This document shows positions 49,032-59,635 of a stretch of 64,000 bases of DNA, piece after piece. The notes under the pieces are model-generated. The model was not told where the DNA came from. It ran no database searches and saw nothing but the letters and a program-made list of their open reading frames with translations. The stretch is from Cytophagales bacterium (GTDB lineage Bacteria > Bacteroidota > Bacteroidia > Cytophagales > Cyclobacteriaceae). The translations under genes and the position numbers were made by a program. The number at the start of each line of letters is the position of its first letter. The stretch's first letter is position 1. The DNA lies in the NCBI GenBank assembly GCA_013298505.1, contig JAAFHY010000004.1, positions 38,421-102,420 on the forward strand. Direction: 5' to 3'.

Positions 49032-50270
49032 CTATGCTTTGGCGGGTGATAAAGGCGAAGTTTCGAGAAGAAAATTTTTCAATCGAGCTGTAACCACTTT
49101 TGGGGAAATACCCGTAATACACGGCCTCGATTCACAACTTGTCTTGCGATGATTGGCGGCACTCACACACGGTGAGCAAGGCAGGCCGAGGTAGAAAGGC
49201 TCTGCATTCCCGCCAATGGGTAAGTAAAGTGCTGGAGTCTCCGGTCCGAATAAAACAAAAACTTTTAGAGGCGTAACCGCAGCAAAATGGGCAGGGCCTG
49301 AATCATTGGTGAGCATGAAGGTGCTGATTTGATACAGTGGCACGAGTTCTTCAAATTGAAATACGCCTGAGGAATTAACACAGCGCGCATGATTAATTTG
49401 ATTGCTTACTTTTTGCACATAATCGCGCTCGGCTGGTGAGCCGGTCAGCACGATCAGAATATTCGGAAATTCTGCCAACAGGTTTTTGCCAACTTCCGCA
49501 AAGTTTTCTTGCATCCATCTGCGCTGGGGAAGAAGGTCAGATGCATTTACATTGAGAAGCACCACCAATTCGTTAGTCCAGGCTGGGTATAATGTTTTTA
49601 TCTTTTGTCGCACCGCAGCGATGCCCGGTTCAGAAACAGCCGCACGTTCTAACTTTAAACTTTCGAATGGTACTTCGACTGTTGGATAGGCGTTTTCAAA
49701 AAGCCCCAGTGCTTTGTTGATCAACGAAATAAAGTTAACTGCAATGTGTACGTGCGGATTGTAGCGCACCGATTGGTTAATAATGTTTCCCCGAAACAAA
49801 CCTTCATCGTGCAAGTTGGTGAACCCTACCCGATCGCGGGCACCGCTGAAAAAACTAAGCAAAGCCGTAAATCGTGAGAACAACTCAAGATCGATAACTG
49901 TGGTGATCTTATTTTTCCGGCACCAGATCATAAACCGAATGACCTCTCCCGTCAGTTGAAAGAGATTATCCGAATTCATTTTGAAAATATTTTCAGAGGG
50001 AATGGTGTTCAACAGAACAAGGCTTTTGTAGTTTTTGGTGAAGATGGCGAAGTACAATGTGGCATTACTTTCTTGTTGCAGTTTGCGCATGGCCGGATCT
50101 ACAATGATCGAACTGCCCATTTCAGAAAGCTCAATAAAAAGTGTACGGCTTATATCAGGTTTCGCGGTGCGACCTCTTAGCAAATCGATTAGCCAGACAA
50201 ACGGCATGATGAGCAAACAGAGCACCACACCCACATTCTGATCAATCTTGCGCATTGAGTCTACCGTCAT
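49032..50270 (-). CDS. GT9 (heptosyltransferase-like) glycosyltransferase
   Basis: ASDLLPQRRWMQENFAEVGKNLL, LTNDSGPAHFAAVTPLKVFVLFGPETPALYLP. Confidence 0.88.
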   Translation of the reverse strand: MTVDSMRKIDQNVGVVLCLLIMPFVWLIDLLRGRTAKPDISRTLFIELSEMGSSIIVDPAMRKLQQESNATLYFAIFTKNYKSLVLLNTIPSENIFKMNSDNLFQLTGEVIRFMIWCRKNKITTVIDLELFSRFTALLSFFSGARDRVGFTNLHDEGLFRGNIINQSVRYNPHVHIAVNFISLINKALGLFENAYPTVEVPFESLKLERAAVSEPGIAAVRQKIKTLYPAWTNELVVLLNVNASDLLPQRRWMQENFAEVGKNLLAEFPNILIVLTGSPAERDYVQKVSNQINHARCVNSSGVFQFEELVPLYQISTFMLTNDSGPAHFAAVTPLKVFVLFGPETPALYLPIGGNAEPFYLGLPCSPCVSAANHRKTSCESRPCITGISPKVVTARLKNFLLETSPLSPAKA

Positions 50271-50417
50271 AGAAATACTAATAAGTTAAGGCGGTAAAGG
50301 TAACTAGTAACTTCTAAGAATGAAAAATCATTTCTCCTCCGTTCTTAGTTGATCATCAAATTTTATCAATCACTTCGCAGCATTCGGTTCATTAGAAGGA
50401 TGAAGTTATTCGGTTGC

Positions 50418-52043
50418 CTACATCTTTCCCTTGTCTAATTCGCGCGGTATTCTATCAAATAATTTAATCGCTTGTTGTAGCACTTCGTTGGTTTCATTGA
50501 AGATTGGATAGAAGTGACTATTGTCCCACACATGCCGAGCAATTTCTGCTTTGATGTAGATCTGAAATAGTTTTTTGTTTTTATTCAGATCTTTAAAATC
50601 GGGGGGTATATTGTTTTTCTCGCCAAGCTCAACCACTTGATTTAGCATCGCATCGCTCACTACAAAATTCTGCTGGTAATCGCGAAAGTTCTTTGCCTGT
50701 AATTGTTTAAGATTTAGTTCGGCATAATTGAAAGCATACTCGCGCAGCACGTTGGCAAAGGCAAGCTCATTAAAATAGGCGCTGGTCAATGTAGTATCGA
50801 GAGGCACAAAATAATCGGGCATAATGCCCCCGCCACCATATACAGTGCGGCCATGCGCAGTTTTAAATTTTAGCGAGTCATTAAACTTTACGCTATCGGC
50901 TGTGAAGAATTCTCCCCGTTTGTAGCGCTTTACAATATCTCTATCGTAGTCAATTCCGTTGTCGTATGGTTTTTGAATGGAGCGACCACTGGGTGTATAG
51001 TAGCGCGAAATCGTTAAGCGTATTTCAGAGCCATCGTTTAAATCGAATGGGCGTTGTACCAATCCTTTGCCAAATGATCTGCGGCCTACTACTAAAGCTC
51101 TGTCGTTGTCTTGCAAGGCTCCACTTACAATCTCAGAAGCAGAAGCACTGCCTTCATTCACCAATACAATTAAGTCACCTTGTTCAAAATCACCTTCGCT
51201 GGTTGCCATGGCATTTTCATTATATCTTTTTTCTTGGCCATTGGTAAAAACTATTTTTTCGCCTGCGGGCAAAAATTCATCGGCAATCGAAATGGCCTGA
51301 TCCATATAGCCGCCCGGGTTTCCTTGCAGATCCAACACTAATTTTTTCATTCCTTCCTTTCGTAGTTTCGCCATGGCTGTCTTTACTTCTTCGTGCGTGG
51401 TCTGCGAGAAACGATTTACTTTAATATAACCGATCTCTACATCAACCATGTACGAGGCGTCTACCGAAAACTGAGGTATCTTATCGCGGATGATGGTGAA
51501 GGTGATAGGCTCTTTTTTATTTTTTCTTAACACTTCAATTTTCACTTCGGTACCTTTAGGGCCTTTGAGGTGGCGCTGTACATCGCGATTGGTAAGTTTT
51601 ATTCCAGCGATGATGGTATCGTTTACTTTTACAATTTTATCGCCCGAGCGAAGCCCGACCGCTTCAGAGGGACCTCCGCTTAATGAGGCTACCACCACTA
51701 GTGTGTCGTGAAAAATATTGAACTCAATGCCAATACCTTCAAAGTTTCCTTTTAAATCTTCGTTGGCCGAAATACGATCGCGAGCCGATATGTAAGCAGA
51801 GTGTGGATCAAGTTTTCCTAATAAGTGTTCAATCGCATCGTCAACCAATCCATCGGTTTTTGTTTCATCTACATATTCTTTTTTTACAAGCGTTAATACT
51901 TCGCGAAGTTTCTGAATATCTTTCCCTACTTCTCCGCTAGTCGATTTTGAATTGAGGCTAGCCCCAATCAATACGCCTGCGGCCAGGCCAATGCATAAAA
52001 CAAGGGGTAAACTGATTTGCGATGTCGAATTCTGACTCTCCAT
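50418..52043 (-). CDS. S41-family C-terminal processing peptidase with PDZ domain
   Basis: DPHSAYISARD, PDZ GLRSGDKIVKVND, LDLQGNPGGYMDQAI, VNEGSASASEIVSGALQDNDRALVVGRRSFGKG. Confidence 0.95.
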   Translation of the reverse strand: MESQNSTSQISLPLVLCIGLAAGVLIGASLNSKSTSGEVGKDIQKLREVLTLVKKEYVDETKTDGLVDDAIEHLLGKLDPHSAYISARDRISANEDLKGNFEGIGIEFNIFHDTLVVVASLSGGPSEAVGLRSGDKIVKVNDTIIAGIKLTNRDVQRHLKGPKGTEVKIEVLRKNKKEPITFTIIRDKIPQFSVDASYMVDVEIGYIKVNRFSQTTHEEVKTAMAKLRKEGMKKLVLDLQGNPGGYMDQAISIADEFLPAGEKIVFTNGQEKRYNENAMATSEGDFEQGDLIVLVNEGSASASEIVSGALQDNDRALVVGRRSFGKGLVQRPFDLNDGSEIRLTISRYYTPSGRSIQKPYDNGIDYDRDIVKRYKRGEFFTADSVKFNDSLKFKTAHGRTVYGGGGIMPDYFVPLDTTLTSAYFNELAFANVLREYAFNYAELNLKQLQAKNFRDYQQNFVVSDAMLNQVVELGEKNNIPPDFKDLNKNKKLFQIYIKAEIARHVWDNSHFYPIFNETNEVLQQAIKLFDRIPRELDKGKM

Positions 52044-52169
52044 TTACTTAGTTTGGGTTAATCAAGTAGTAAACGCTGATTTAGCAGCAAGGTTATCTGC
52101 AAAAAAGAGCAAAATAAGTGAGGGCAGCAACTTTGGCCTAGCCCCGATAGATTATTATATTTACGATCG

Positions 52170-52928
52170 ATGGAAAGAGGTTCGTACCGAAACACTAAAA
52201 TTTCAGACTTAATTGAGCAAGACAATGAAGCGGCTCAAGTACTCTATTATTTTGGCATTCGGTTTTATGAATATGGAAGCCAAACCTTGGGACAGATTTG
52301 CCAATTGAGGGGACTAAAGTTAGATCTACTGGAAAATGAATTGCGATCGCCACGCTCTAATTTTCATGAAGAAGACATCCCTCTTTTTTCGTACCCGATT
52401 GATCTGATCATCGAATATTTGAAACACGCTCACTATCTTTTTGTAAAACATAAACTTCCATTCATCGGAAAGCTGATCGAGAATTTCAAAGCCAACCATG
52501 AACAGTATAACCAAGTAGAGCGCGATTTAAAAACTCTCTACCCATTGTTTTTAGAAGACTTCATCCATCATATCTATTTAGAAGAAGATACGGTGTTTAA
52601 ATATATTCGATCGCTGCAACTGGCAGCAAAGAAAAATCACTACTCAACACGCCTGTATTTTCAAATGGAAAAGCATTCGTTGCAGACGTGCGCTGTCGAA
52701 CACGAATCGCATGACGATGAAATGGAAGGAATTAGAAGAATAACTAAAGACTACCTCCTTACGCCCGATGCACCTTTGCATGTGAAAGTAATTTTTTCTG
52801 AGTTGCAACAATTTGAGAAAAGCCTGCAAATGCATGCGCGTATCGAAAACGAAATTTTGTTTCCAAAGGCAATGGCATTGGAAAATAACGTGCGCCTTTT
52901 ACTTTCGGAGAAGTTTAAGCAAAATTAA
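52170..52928 (+). CDS. Hemerythrin/RIC (ScdA/YtfE-like) iron-sulfur repair type protein
   Basis: N-term KISDLIEQDNEAAQVLYYFGIRFYEYGSQTLGQIC resembling the ScdA N domain; H...HH..EE...H..HD..E helical metal-ligand pattern. Confidence 0.75.
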   Translation: MERGSYRNTKISDLIEQDNEAAQVLYYFGIRFYEYGSQTLGQICQLRGLKLDLLENELRSPRSNFHEEDIPLFSYPIDLIIEYLKHAHYLFVKHKLPFIGKLIENFKANHEQYNQVERDLKTLYPLFLEDFIHHIYLEEDTVFKYIRSLQLAAKKNHYSTRLYFQMEKHSLQTCAVEHESHDDEMEGIRRITKDYLLTPDAPLHVKVIFSELQQFEKSLQMHARIENEILFPKAMALENNVRLLLSEKFKQN

Positions 52929-52929
52929 T

Positions 52930-53349
52930 ATGGAATGGCTGGCAATAGCGAATGCCGGTGTGTTTTTTGCCTTGGGCGCTTTACACTTCTATTGGGCTCT
53001 TGGTTTCAAATGGGGAACTTATGGAGTGGTGCCGACTCATCCCAACGGAGAAAAATTTTTCCAAACATCCGTAGACTCGTGTCTGGTGGTAGGTGTGGGA
53101 TTATGGTTAATGGCCGTAATACACCTAGCCAATGCAGGTTCGTGGCTGAATGAATTTCCCTTAATTATAAAATATAGCACACTGGCTATAGCACTTATTT
53201 TTACGATGCGCACAATAGGAGATTTTAAGTGGGTAGGGTTGTTTAAACAAATTACATCAACTCCATTTGCCAGAAACGACACTCGCTACTATGTGCCAAT
53301 TTGCGTTTTTCTATCGGCTTCTTCCTTACTATTATTTTTTCTTCGATGA
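52930..53349 (+). CDS. DUF3995 family membrane protein
   Basis: FALGALHFYWALGFKWGTYGVVPT...; ATG at 52930. Confidence 0.8.
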   Translation: MEWLAIANAGVFFALGALHFYWALGFKWGTYGVVPTHPNGEKFFQTSVDSCLVVGVGLWLMAVIHLANAGSWLNEFPLIIKYSTLAIALIFTMRTIGDFKWVGLFKQITSTPFARNDTRYYVPICVFLSASSLLLFFLR

Positions 53350-53804
53350 GTTTAAGCAAACTGCATACATTGCGCGAAGTAGCCCGTTGCGGCAACTTCA
53401 GTGAGATTGAAAATTTTTTCAATGCTTCGGCACAGCTAAAGCAAATGCACATTAGGGTCGACTTATCGAATGCAGATGAGCCGAAGGTTTGTATAGACGA
53501 AGTATTGGAAATACACAAAGGTGGAATTGGCACAGAGGCCGTGAATGGCGCGGTGATTGCCTTGCTGGTAGATTTGGCAATTGGGTTATTGGGCGTTCGC
53601 TATTATGCAGAAGGGATGACAGCCACTTCGAATTTGAATATCAACTATGTGAAGCCGCTGTTGGCAAACAAGGTTATAGTGTGTGCCAGAGAGACAGAAG
53701 TAATAGGTAAACGTATTTTTGGAATTGCCCGTGTAATGAATGAAAATGGAGAAGTATGCGCCTATGCCACTGGCTCGCTAGCCTCTGGAATTGTGATTGG
53801 TTGA
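53346..53804 (+). CDS. PaaI-like hotdog thioesterase
   Basis: GTEAVNGAVIALLVDLAIG...GMTATSNLNINYVKPLLANKV; ATGA overlap with preceding gene. Confidence 0.82.
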   Translation: MSLSKLHTLREVARCGNFSEIENFFNASAQLKQMHIRVDLSNADEPKVCIDEVLEIHKGGIGTEAVNGAVIALLVDLAIGLLGVRYYAEGMTATSNLNINYVKPLLANKVIVCARETEVIGKRIFGIARVMNENGEVCAYATGSLASGIVIG

Positions 53805-54422
53805 TTAAACTAAATTATTCGCGTAAGCATATTTTACCAACCCGACTAAATTAGTCGCCCCCGTCTTCTTAAGAATATTTTTGCGGTGTGTTTCAACAGT
53901 GCGCTCGCTGATAAATAAGATTTCTGCAATTTGTCTGCTGTTAAATTCTTTGGTCACCAACTTCAGCACTTCAACTTCGCGCGTAGTCAATGCACCTCGC
54001 TCTTCTTCTTCGGGTAGGTTAATTAATAGTTCGGCTACTTCATCACTTAAAAAGCGTTTGCCTTCCATTACTTTTCCAAGTGCATCGGTCAAATTTTTGT
54101 AGGTATCTTTTTTTAAGATGTAGCCATTAACACCAGATCGCAACAGCTCTTTTACAACCGCTGGATCATCGTGCATGCTTAATACAATAATTTTTAAATC
54201 AGGCTGCGCTAGGCGAGCTGCCTTTACCAACTCTAAGCCCGTAATACCTGGCATTTCATAATCAGTAATCAGTAAATCAAAATCAGTTGATTTGATTAGC
54301 TCTAGTGCGGCAAGTCCCGATGTAGCAATATGAGTAACCTCAAACGGATCGCGAATAAGATTTCTCATTCCCTCCAGTAGAATGGGATGATCATCAACCA
54401 GCAAGACGGAATGTTTTTCCAT
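53805..54422 (-). CDS. NarL/LuxR-family response regulator
   Basis: VLLVDDHPILLEGM, LITDYEMPGITGLEL; LTTREVEVLKLVTKEFNSRQIAEILFISERTVETHRKNILKKTGATNLVGLVKYA. Confidence 0.95.
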   Translation of the reverse strand: MEKHSVLLVDDHPILLEGMRNLIRDPFEVTHIATSGLAALELIKSTDFDLLITDYEMPGITGLELVKAARLAQPDLKIIVLSMHDDPAVVKELLRSGVNGYILKKDTYKNLTDALGKVMEGKRFLSDEVAELLINLPEEEERGALTTREVEVLKLVTKEFNSRQIAEILFISERTVETHRKNILKKTGATNLVGLVKYAYANNLV

Positions 54423-54521
54423 GCTGCGTAAAATTCGACCAAATGACTTACTTAACCAAATCACAATGTGGAGATTTAATACTGCAAAGCAACACAGCGG
54501 CTACGCAAATCAAAATACCGA

Positions 54522-56525
54522 TCACTCGGTATTTTGCACCTTTTCAGTGGCTGGATTTGTTGCCATGGCTGGCACCTGAATGGTGATTGTGTTATTCTTT
54601 CTTCCCGTCACCACATCAAAGTCAATAAACCCCTTCATTAAGTTAGTGCGGGTTTGAATGGTGCGCCAACCATTGCTCGAAGTGTTGTTTTGAAATTTTG
54701 CGAGGTCATAACCAATTCCATTATCTTCTAGGGTAAGAATTACTTCCTTCTCGTGGCCAGTGAACGAAATCGCTAATTCGGTTGCATCGCTGTGTTTAAG
54801 TATGTTTGAAATTAACTCTTGTATAATTCGGTAGATTGAAATCTCAACCACGTTTGAAAAACGAGTAGGCACATCGTGCACCGAGAGGGTGGCTTGTAGT
54901 TGCGATGCTTTGTTTACTCTTCGAATAAGCTCACGCGTTGCAGGGATCAATCCTTCTTTTACCAATACAGGCGGCATAAGATTGAACGCAATGTTTCTGA
55001 TCTCTGACTGAATATCGTTTAGAAGTTGCTCAGAGTTCTCGACCAATGAAACAGTCTTTTCTTGGTCTTGTGTATTTTTGATTGACTGAACCGTAAGTTG
55101 CAACGCAGCTACCAACTGACCCATGCCATCGTGCAAGTCGGAAGCGAATCGTTTGCGTTCTTGTTCTTGCGATTCGATAACGGACGTAATTTGAGCCTCG
55201 CGAATTCGAATTTTCTGTTCGTTTAACACTACCTGTCGGTCACGCTCACTGCGCAGCCTCCAAACATAAAATAAGGCTATACCCAGCAAGAACAACGCCA
55301 GCACTCCGCCAATAAAAAAATAATTTCGCTCAATGGTGGCAGCCTTCAGATTATTGTCTTTACTTAAATCAGAAATTTGGCGGTCTTTCTTCTCGGTATC
55401 GTACTTGGTTTGCAGTTCGAGCAGTTGCTTTGATTTCTGCTGCTGAAACAAAGAATCTTTTACAGCGCTATACTCAATATGCTCTTTATACGCACCTCGA
55501 AAGTCTGCCGCTTGTGCTTTGCTTTCAGCAAGGGCTTCATGCGCTTGCATGATTTGCTCCATCGCCTTTATACTGGTAGCGATATTTAGAGCCTGCTCAC
55601 CGTAGGCAATCGCCTCAGTCTTGTTTCCTTGCTTTGCTTCCAAGCGAGCTAATTGCGAAAGCGTAAATGATAATTCTTTTTTATTGTTGTAGTCTTCATG
55701 CAATTTTTTTGCTTTGGCAAAGTAAAATTTCGCTTTTTCGTTTTGCCCTGACTTTGCATAGGCGATAGCCGCATTGCTCAAGGTAGTAGGCAAAAACTGC
55801 CGCACATTTTGCGCTTCAAACTCTTCACTTGCCAGCAGTGAATAGTATATGGCGCTGTCGTACCGGGTGAGGCTCAGATAAACAGCTCCCAAATTAGAGT
55901 GGCACGCAGCTTGCCCAAACTTGTTTCCCAACTTTTGATAGATGGTCATGGCTTGGCGGTAATAGCTGATGACTTTTTCATACTCCTTTTGGGCGCGAAG
56001 GACGATACCAATGTTGGTCAGCACCATCGCGATTTTACTTTCATCTTGTAAGCCTTCGTAAATTTTACGTGCATCAAAGTAGTGGCTTAGGGCTTTTTCA
56101 TAGTCACCTCGTTCATCATGGATGATTCCAAGTGTATTAAGTGTGTTTGCAATTTTAGATGAGTCACCCAGCTTTTTTCGTAGGGCAAGCGCCTGCGACT
56201 CGTATATGAGCGCTTCGTCATAATTTCCCTGCGCCTCGTATGTTACACCAATATCATTGAGTGCCTCAGCTTCCAGGTCTTCGGATTTTTCCTTCTTCGC
56301 TAGGTCTAACGCTATCAATCCGTACATGCGAGCTGAGTCGGCATTGGTAAAGCGATACTCCCAACATATTTCCAATAGCGTAGTAACCCTCGCAATACCT
56401 TCGGTCTTTTGCAGGACGCCTTTCAAGCTATCTAGATTTTTTGTTTGGGATAAAACCACAGAGGGTTGAACTCCGAATAGAAACGCAATAAAAGTGACGG
56501 ATGGAATAAGAAATCGTCTAGGCAT
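54522..56525 (-). CDS. TPR-containing sensor histidine kinase (HisKA_3, DegS/LiaS-like)
   Basis: TPR repeats; TM FFIGGVLALFLLGIALFYVW; ERKRFASDLHDGMGQLVAALQ; IYRIIQELISNILKHSDATEL; DNGIGYD. Confidence 0.94.
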   Translation of the reverse strand: MPRRFLIPSVTFIAFLFGVQPSVVLSQTKNLDSLKGVLQKTEGIARVTTLLEICWEYRFTNADSARMYGLIALDLAKKEKSEDLEAEALNDIGVTYEAQGNYDEALIYESQALALRKKLGDSSKIANTLNTLGIIHDERGDYEKALSHYFDARKIYEGLQDESKIAMVLTNIGIVLRAQKEYEKVISYYRQAMTIYQKLGNKFGQAACHSNLGAVYLSLTRYDSAIYYSLLASEEFEAQNVRQFLPTTLSNAAIAYAKSGQNEKAKFYFAKAKKLHEDYNNKKELSFTLSQLARLEAKQGNKTEAIAYGEQALNIATSIKAMEQIMQAHEALAESKAQAADFRGAYKEHIEYSAVKDSLFQQQKSKQLLELQTKYDTEKKDRQISDLSKDNNLKAATIERNYFFIGGVLALFLLGIALFYVWRLRSERDRQVVLNEQKIRIREAQITSVIESQEQERKRFASDLHDGMGQLVAALQLTVQSIKNTQDQEKTVSLVENSEQLLNDIQSEIRNIAFNLMPPVLVKEGLIPATRELIRRVNKASQLQATLSVHDVPTRFSNVVEISIYRIIQELISNILKHSDATELAISFTGHEKEVILTLEDNGIGYDLAKFQNNTSSNGWRTIQTRTNLMKGFIDFDVVTGRKNNTITIQVPAMATNPATEKVQNTE

Positions 56526-56543
56526 CAATAACAAATTTTATAG

Positions 56544-56592
56544 TCATATACCTACTATTGGGTATATGCAAATTACCAATTTCCACGGATTG
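56544..56592. promoter_or_regulatory. 49-bp conserved motif, copy 1 (contains atacctactattgggtat inverted repeat)
   Basis: 40/49 identical to 59636-59684 without gaps; lies between the divergent TPR kinase and the 584-aa secreted-protein gene. Confidence 0.75.
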
Positions 56593-56635
56593 CTAAAGAG
56601 GGTTTTGGCCGGTTTCTTTGTAACGCAAATATACG

Positions 56636-56670
56636 ATGTATAAGACGAGCCAAGGGAGTGTCTTATACAT
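56636..56670. promoter_or_regulatory. 11-bp perfect inverted repeat, 13-nt spacer (atgtataagac ... gtcttatacat)
   Basis: Direct reading of the intergenic region upstream of 56757. Confidence 0.7.
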
Positions 56671-56756
56671 TCAAAAGATTGTGATGGCTGGTTGGGATGG
56701 CAGATTCCCGAACCGCTTTAGTTTGAATACCCCGCGGTAAAAATTAAAATTAACCC

Positions 56757-58511
56757 ATGAAACAAAAAACAAAAAATTGCTTGCTGAAACTGAGTGTTCT
56801 TTTTTTTGCTTTCACCATTGCCACAACATCGCTGGCACAAGAAAAAAAGAAAAAGAAGGGCTTCAACCTTGGTGAGCGCATTGGCAAACTGACGGGCGAT
56901 ATTCTCACTTCCAAAACTGCAGATCTCAAACTTACAGTAGCTAAACCCACGTACTATTGTGGCGTTTTTCCAATGAGTGTGGGCACTACCGAATCTAAAT
57001 TAATGCCAGCTACTACCGTGGAAGGCGACCATGTGGTAAGCATCTCCTTCTTTAAGAACCAAGGAGCAGGTGTGTATAAGATTGAAGGAGATGTGAAACT
57101 CAACGGAGAGCCGATGAAATACTTGGGCCTGGGTTCTTACATGTCGAACTCGTCTATTCCGTATGCCAATAGCCCCATAATTGAAATTACAACCAAGACA
57201 GGCGATAAGGCTTCCTTTGTGCTTGACGCGATTCCGGAAATAAAATTACTGTCGGTGAACGGCCAGAGTTCATTGCCGTTGGTAGATGTTTCAGAAGACT
57301 TGGAAATAGAAATTTTCAATCCTGCTGGAGCCGAAAAAACACGTATAAAGGTTTCGTTGCTTACCGATGTAATGGGTGTACGCGCGTTTAATCACTTCGC
57401 AGATTTTGAAAGCGGCCCTGCTGGCGCACGAAAAATAAAAATCCCAAAGGCTTCGCTGGCTAACCCCGAGACGGCAGGAAAACTAAATGCAGGTAATTTC
57501 AATAAAGGCGAGAATTTATTGTTGGTGGAGCGCATGCTGGTTACTGAAAATGATAAACTTTCTTCCGCCCAGCAGAAAGGCAATATTCATTCGGCAGAAT
57601 TGCGGAGCGTTTCGTGCGCCTCCATGCCAGTAATTGTAAAAGGTAAACAGGAAGGAGGGCTAAATGTAGGGCTCATGATTACTGGGTATGCACCCAACAC
57701 CAATCTTGGTTTTGACTTTCAAAAGCCCAATGCCGCTACAGGTATGCCGCTTTCCATGGCATCGAAGGTTGGTCTCACCTCATTAATGTTGGATGGCCGC
57801 ACGTTCAAAGAAGAATCTTTTTCAAGCTCATCCAGCTCTACGATAGGTGGCACCACCTACACGCGGACTACCACTACTACTTATACGTATCAGTTTCCAC
57901 AGTTGCCCACCGAACATTGGCAATATGTATTGGATGTTCTCTACACCGAGATGGCGAAGCTTTTTCGTGAAAAGCATAAAATTGACTTTGTGCCTGTGGA
58001 AAAGGTAACGGGCACCACCCAATATCAAACATTGTTTCCGGCAGAAGCGGCTAATACAAAAAGTGCCATACAAACTACTTACAAGAACACGTTGCGTTCG
58101 AGCCCCGAAAAACTATCCGAAGTATTCGGTTCAATTTCATCCAATCAAACTTCTGACGTGCCCATTGTAAATATGATGAAGGAAGCCGATGTAGACGGTT
58201 TGATAAGCATTACGTTGAAAATGACTGTGGGAGCCGATAAGAATGACAAAGTAATTCTGAGCCCACAGTTGCATTTCAGCATGGCAGGTCGCGATGAAAA
58301 CAATGCAAATAAACAAGGCACCTATGTGGTTGGGTTGATTGGCGGAGCGGGTGTTCCTTTCAATAGCGATGCTGTAAAAAATGATAAGCGTGCGCTGGTA
58401 GAAGCATGTAGTATTCCGCAATTGATAAAAGCGCTAGACTATGCGCTGACAACAACCAAAGCGAAAGAGATTGAGTTTGGGTATGATGCTATTTGGAGTA
58501 TTGGGAAGTAA
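56757..58511 (+). CDS. Secreted hypothetical protein (584 aa)
   Basis: Signal peptide LLKLSVLFFAFTIATTSLAQ; KKKKK tract; Ser/Thr-rich SSSSSTIGGTTYTRTTTTTYTY linker; no recognised family. Confidence 0.8.
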   Translation: MKQKTKNCLLKLSVLFFAFTIATTSLAQEKKKKKGFNLGERIGKLTGDILTSKTADLKLTVAKPTYYCGVFPMSVGTTESKLMPATTVEGDHVVSISFFKNQGAGVYKIEGDVKLNGEPMKYLGLGSYMSNSSIPYANSPIIEITTKTGDKASFVLDAIPEIKLLSVNGQSSLPLVDVSEDLEIEIFNPAGAEKTRIKVSLLTDVMGVRAFNHFADFESGPAGARKIKIPKASLANPETAGKLNAGNFNKGENLLLVERMLVTENDKLSSAQQKGNIHSAELRSVSCASMPVIVKGKQEGGLNVGLMITGYAPNTNLGFDFQKPNAATGMPLSMASKVGLTSLMLDGRTFKEESFSSSSSSTIGGTTYTRTTTTTYTYQFPQLPTEHWQYVLDVLYTEMAKLFREKHKIDFVPVEKVTGTTQYQTLFPAEAANTKSAIQTTYKNTLRSSPEKLSEVFGSISSNQTSDVPIVNMMKEADVDGLISITLKMTVGADKNDKVILSPQLHFSMAGRDENNANKQGTYVVGLIGGAGVPFNSDAVKNDKRALVEACSIPQLIKALDYALTTTKAKEIEFGYDAIWSIGK

Positions 58512-58556
58512 AAAGACGGAATAGCGCAACTGTATTTGAAAACTTAAAAAGACAAA

Positions 58557-59033
58557 ATGATGAAATCAACTATCCTACAATCTTCTCTACTTGCTTTGCT
58601 CTTCCTTATAGGCTGCGCCAAAGAAGAAAAATTTTCGTGTAACCTAGATGGGCAGTATACTTTAAATGGCAACCCATTTTGTGCGGATGCCTGGGTAAAG
58701 AGACATGCAATACAGGAGACCGGCACGCTCTCCGAAGACCTGACGCTTCTATTGGGGGATTTTCAACTAACTGTAACCATGTCAAAAGAAATTTTTCAGG
58801 TGGGAAAGGCTTACACTAATTTGATGATGGCCAGGCCCCAAACACCCGCGGCATGGGTTAATTCCACTTCATTAGACTTACAAGGCATAGACCTATTTTC
58901 CGTAACCTTCACCAAGCTTGACAGGGCGAACAAAATCATGTCAGGAACATTCACACTGGACACCAAGCATATAGTGGCAGGTAAAGCCGAGTCTTTGGTT
59001 AGCAGTGGTTCATTTACAGATGTAGCTTATTAA
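58557..59033 (+). CDS. Hypothetical lipoprotein (158 aa)
   Basis: Lipobox LLFLIGC. Confidence 0.75.
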   Translation: MMKSTILQSSLLALLFLIGCAKEEKFSCNLDGQYTLNGNPFCADAWVKRHAIQETGTLSEDLTLLLGDFQLTVTMSKEIFQVGKAYTNLMMARPQTPAAWVNSTSLDLQGIDLFSVTFTKLDRANKIMSGTFTLDTKHIVAGKAESLVSSGSFTDVAY

Positions 59034-59096
59034 GTTCATCCAACTCAACGACATAACCTAGATAAACAAAGATTTTTAACTAATAACTACTGAAAA

Positions 59097-59519
59097 ATGA
59101 AAAAGAGCACGATTATCCTATCCAGTATTGTCCTTAGCCTTGCCTTTTCTGTATGCCGGGGTCAAGCACTTGTACTCCCCACCGAGGCCGATGTTTGGGG
59201 TAGCCCACAAACCATTACTTTGAATGGCGGCAGCCTTCAGTTGCGCACCAAGTTTATCAAGCACTTTGGCACCACCTGTATTTTCAACATTGAGTTTACC
59301 AACACGGGCAATGTGGCTCTTAAAGAGGAAGCACAACTGACCAAGCCAGGGTCGCCCATCTATACTCATTGGTCAACCTCCATAAAGTTGAAACCGGGCG
59401 AGATTGCAGTATTCGAAATGGAGCGGAGAGAGTGTTCCCCGATTTTCGGAAAGAAGAAACAGAAGAATATCAGTAAATGCGCGGAATGCAATCCAACCAT
59501 ATCGTTCCTCAAAAAATGA
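59097..59519 (+). CDS. Secreted hypothetical protein (140 aa)
   Basis: Signal peptide SSIVLSLAFSVCRGQA; complete ORF with upstream spacing. Confidence 0.65.
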   Translation: MKKSTIILSSIVLSLAFSVCRGQALVLPTEADVWGSPQTITLNGGSLQLRTKFIKHFGTTCIFNIEFTNTGNVALKEEAQLTKPGSPIYTHWSTSIKLKPGEIAVFEMERRECSPIFGKKKQKNISKCAECNPTISFLKK

Positions 59520-59635
59520 AGTCAGTCAGTTACCAGATGGATAAATCAAACTTATGGTTTTGAACCCTTATTACAACCCGCATTGGCATTTCGAGTCTAG
59601 TGTTTTCTTCCACCTCGAACAGTTCTTAGATAATC

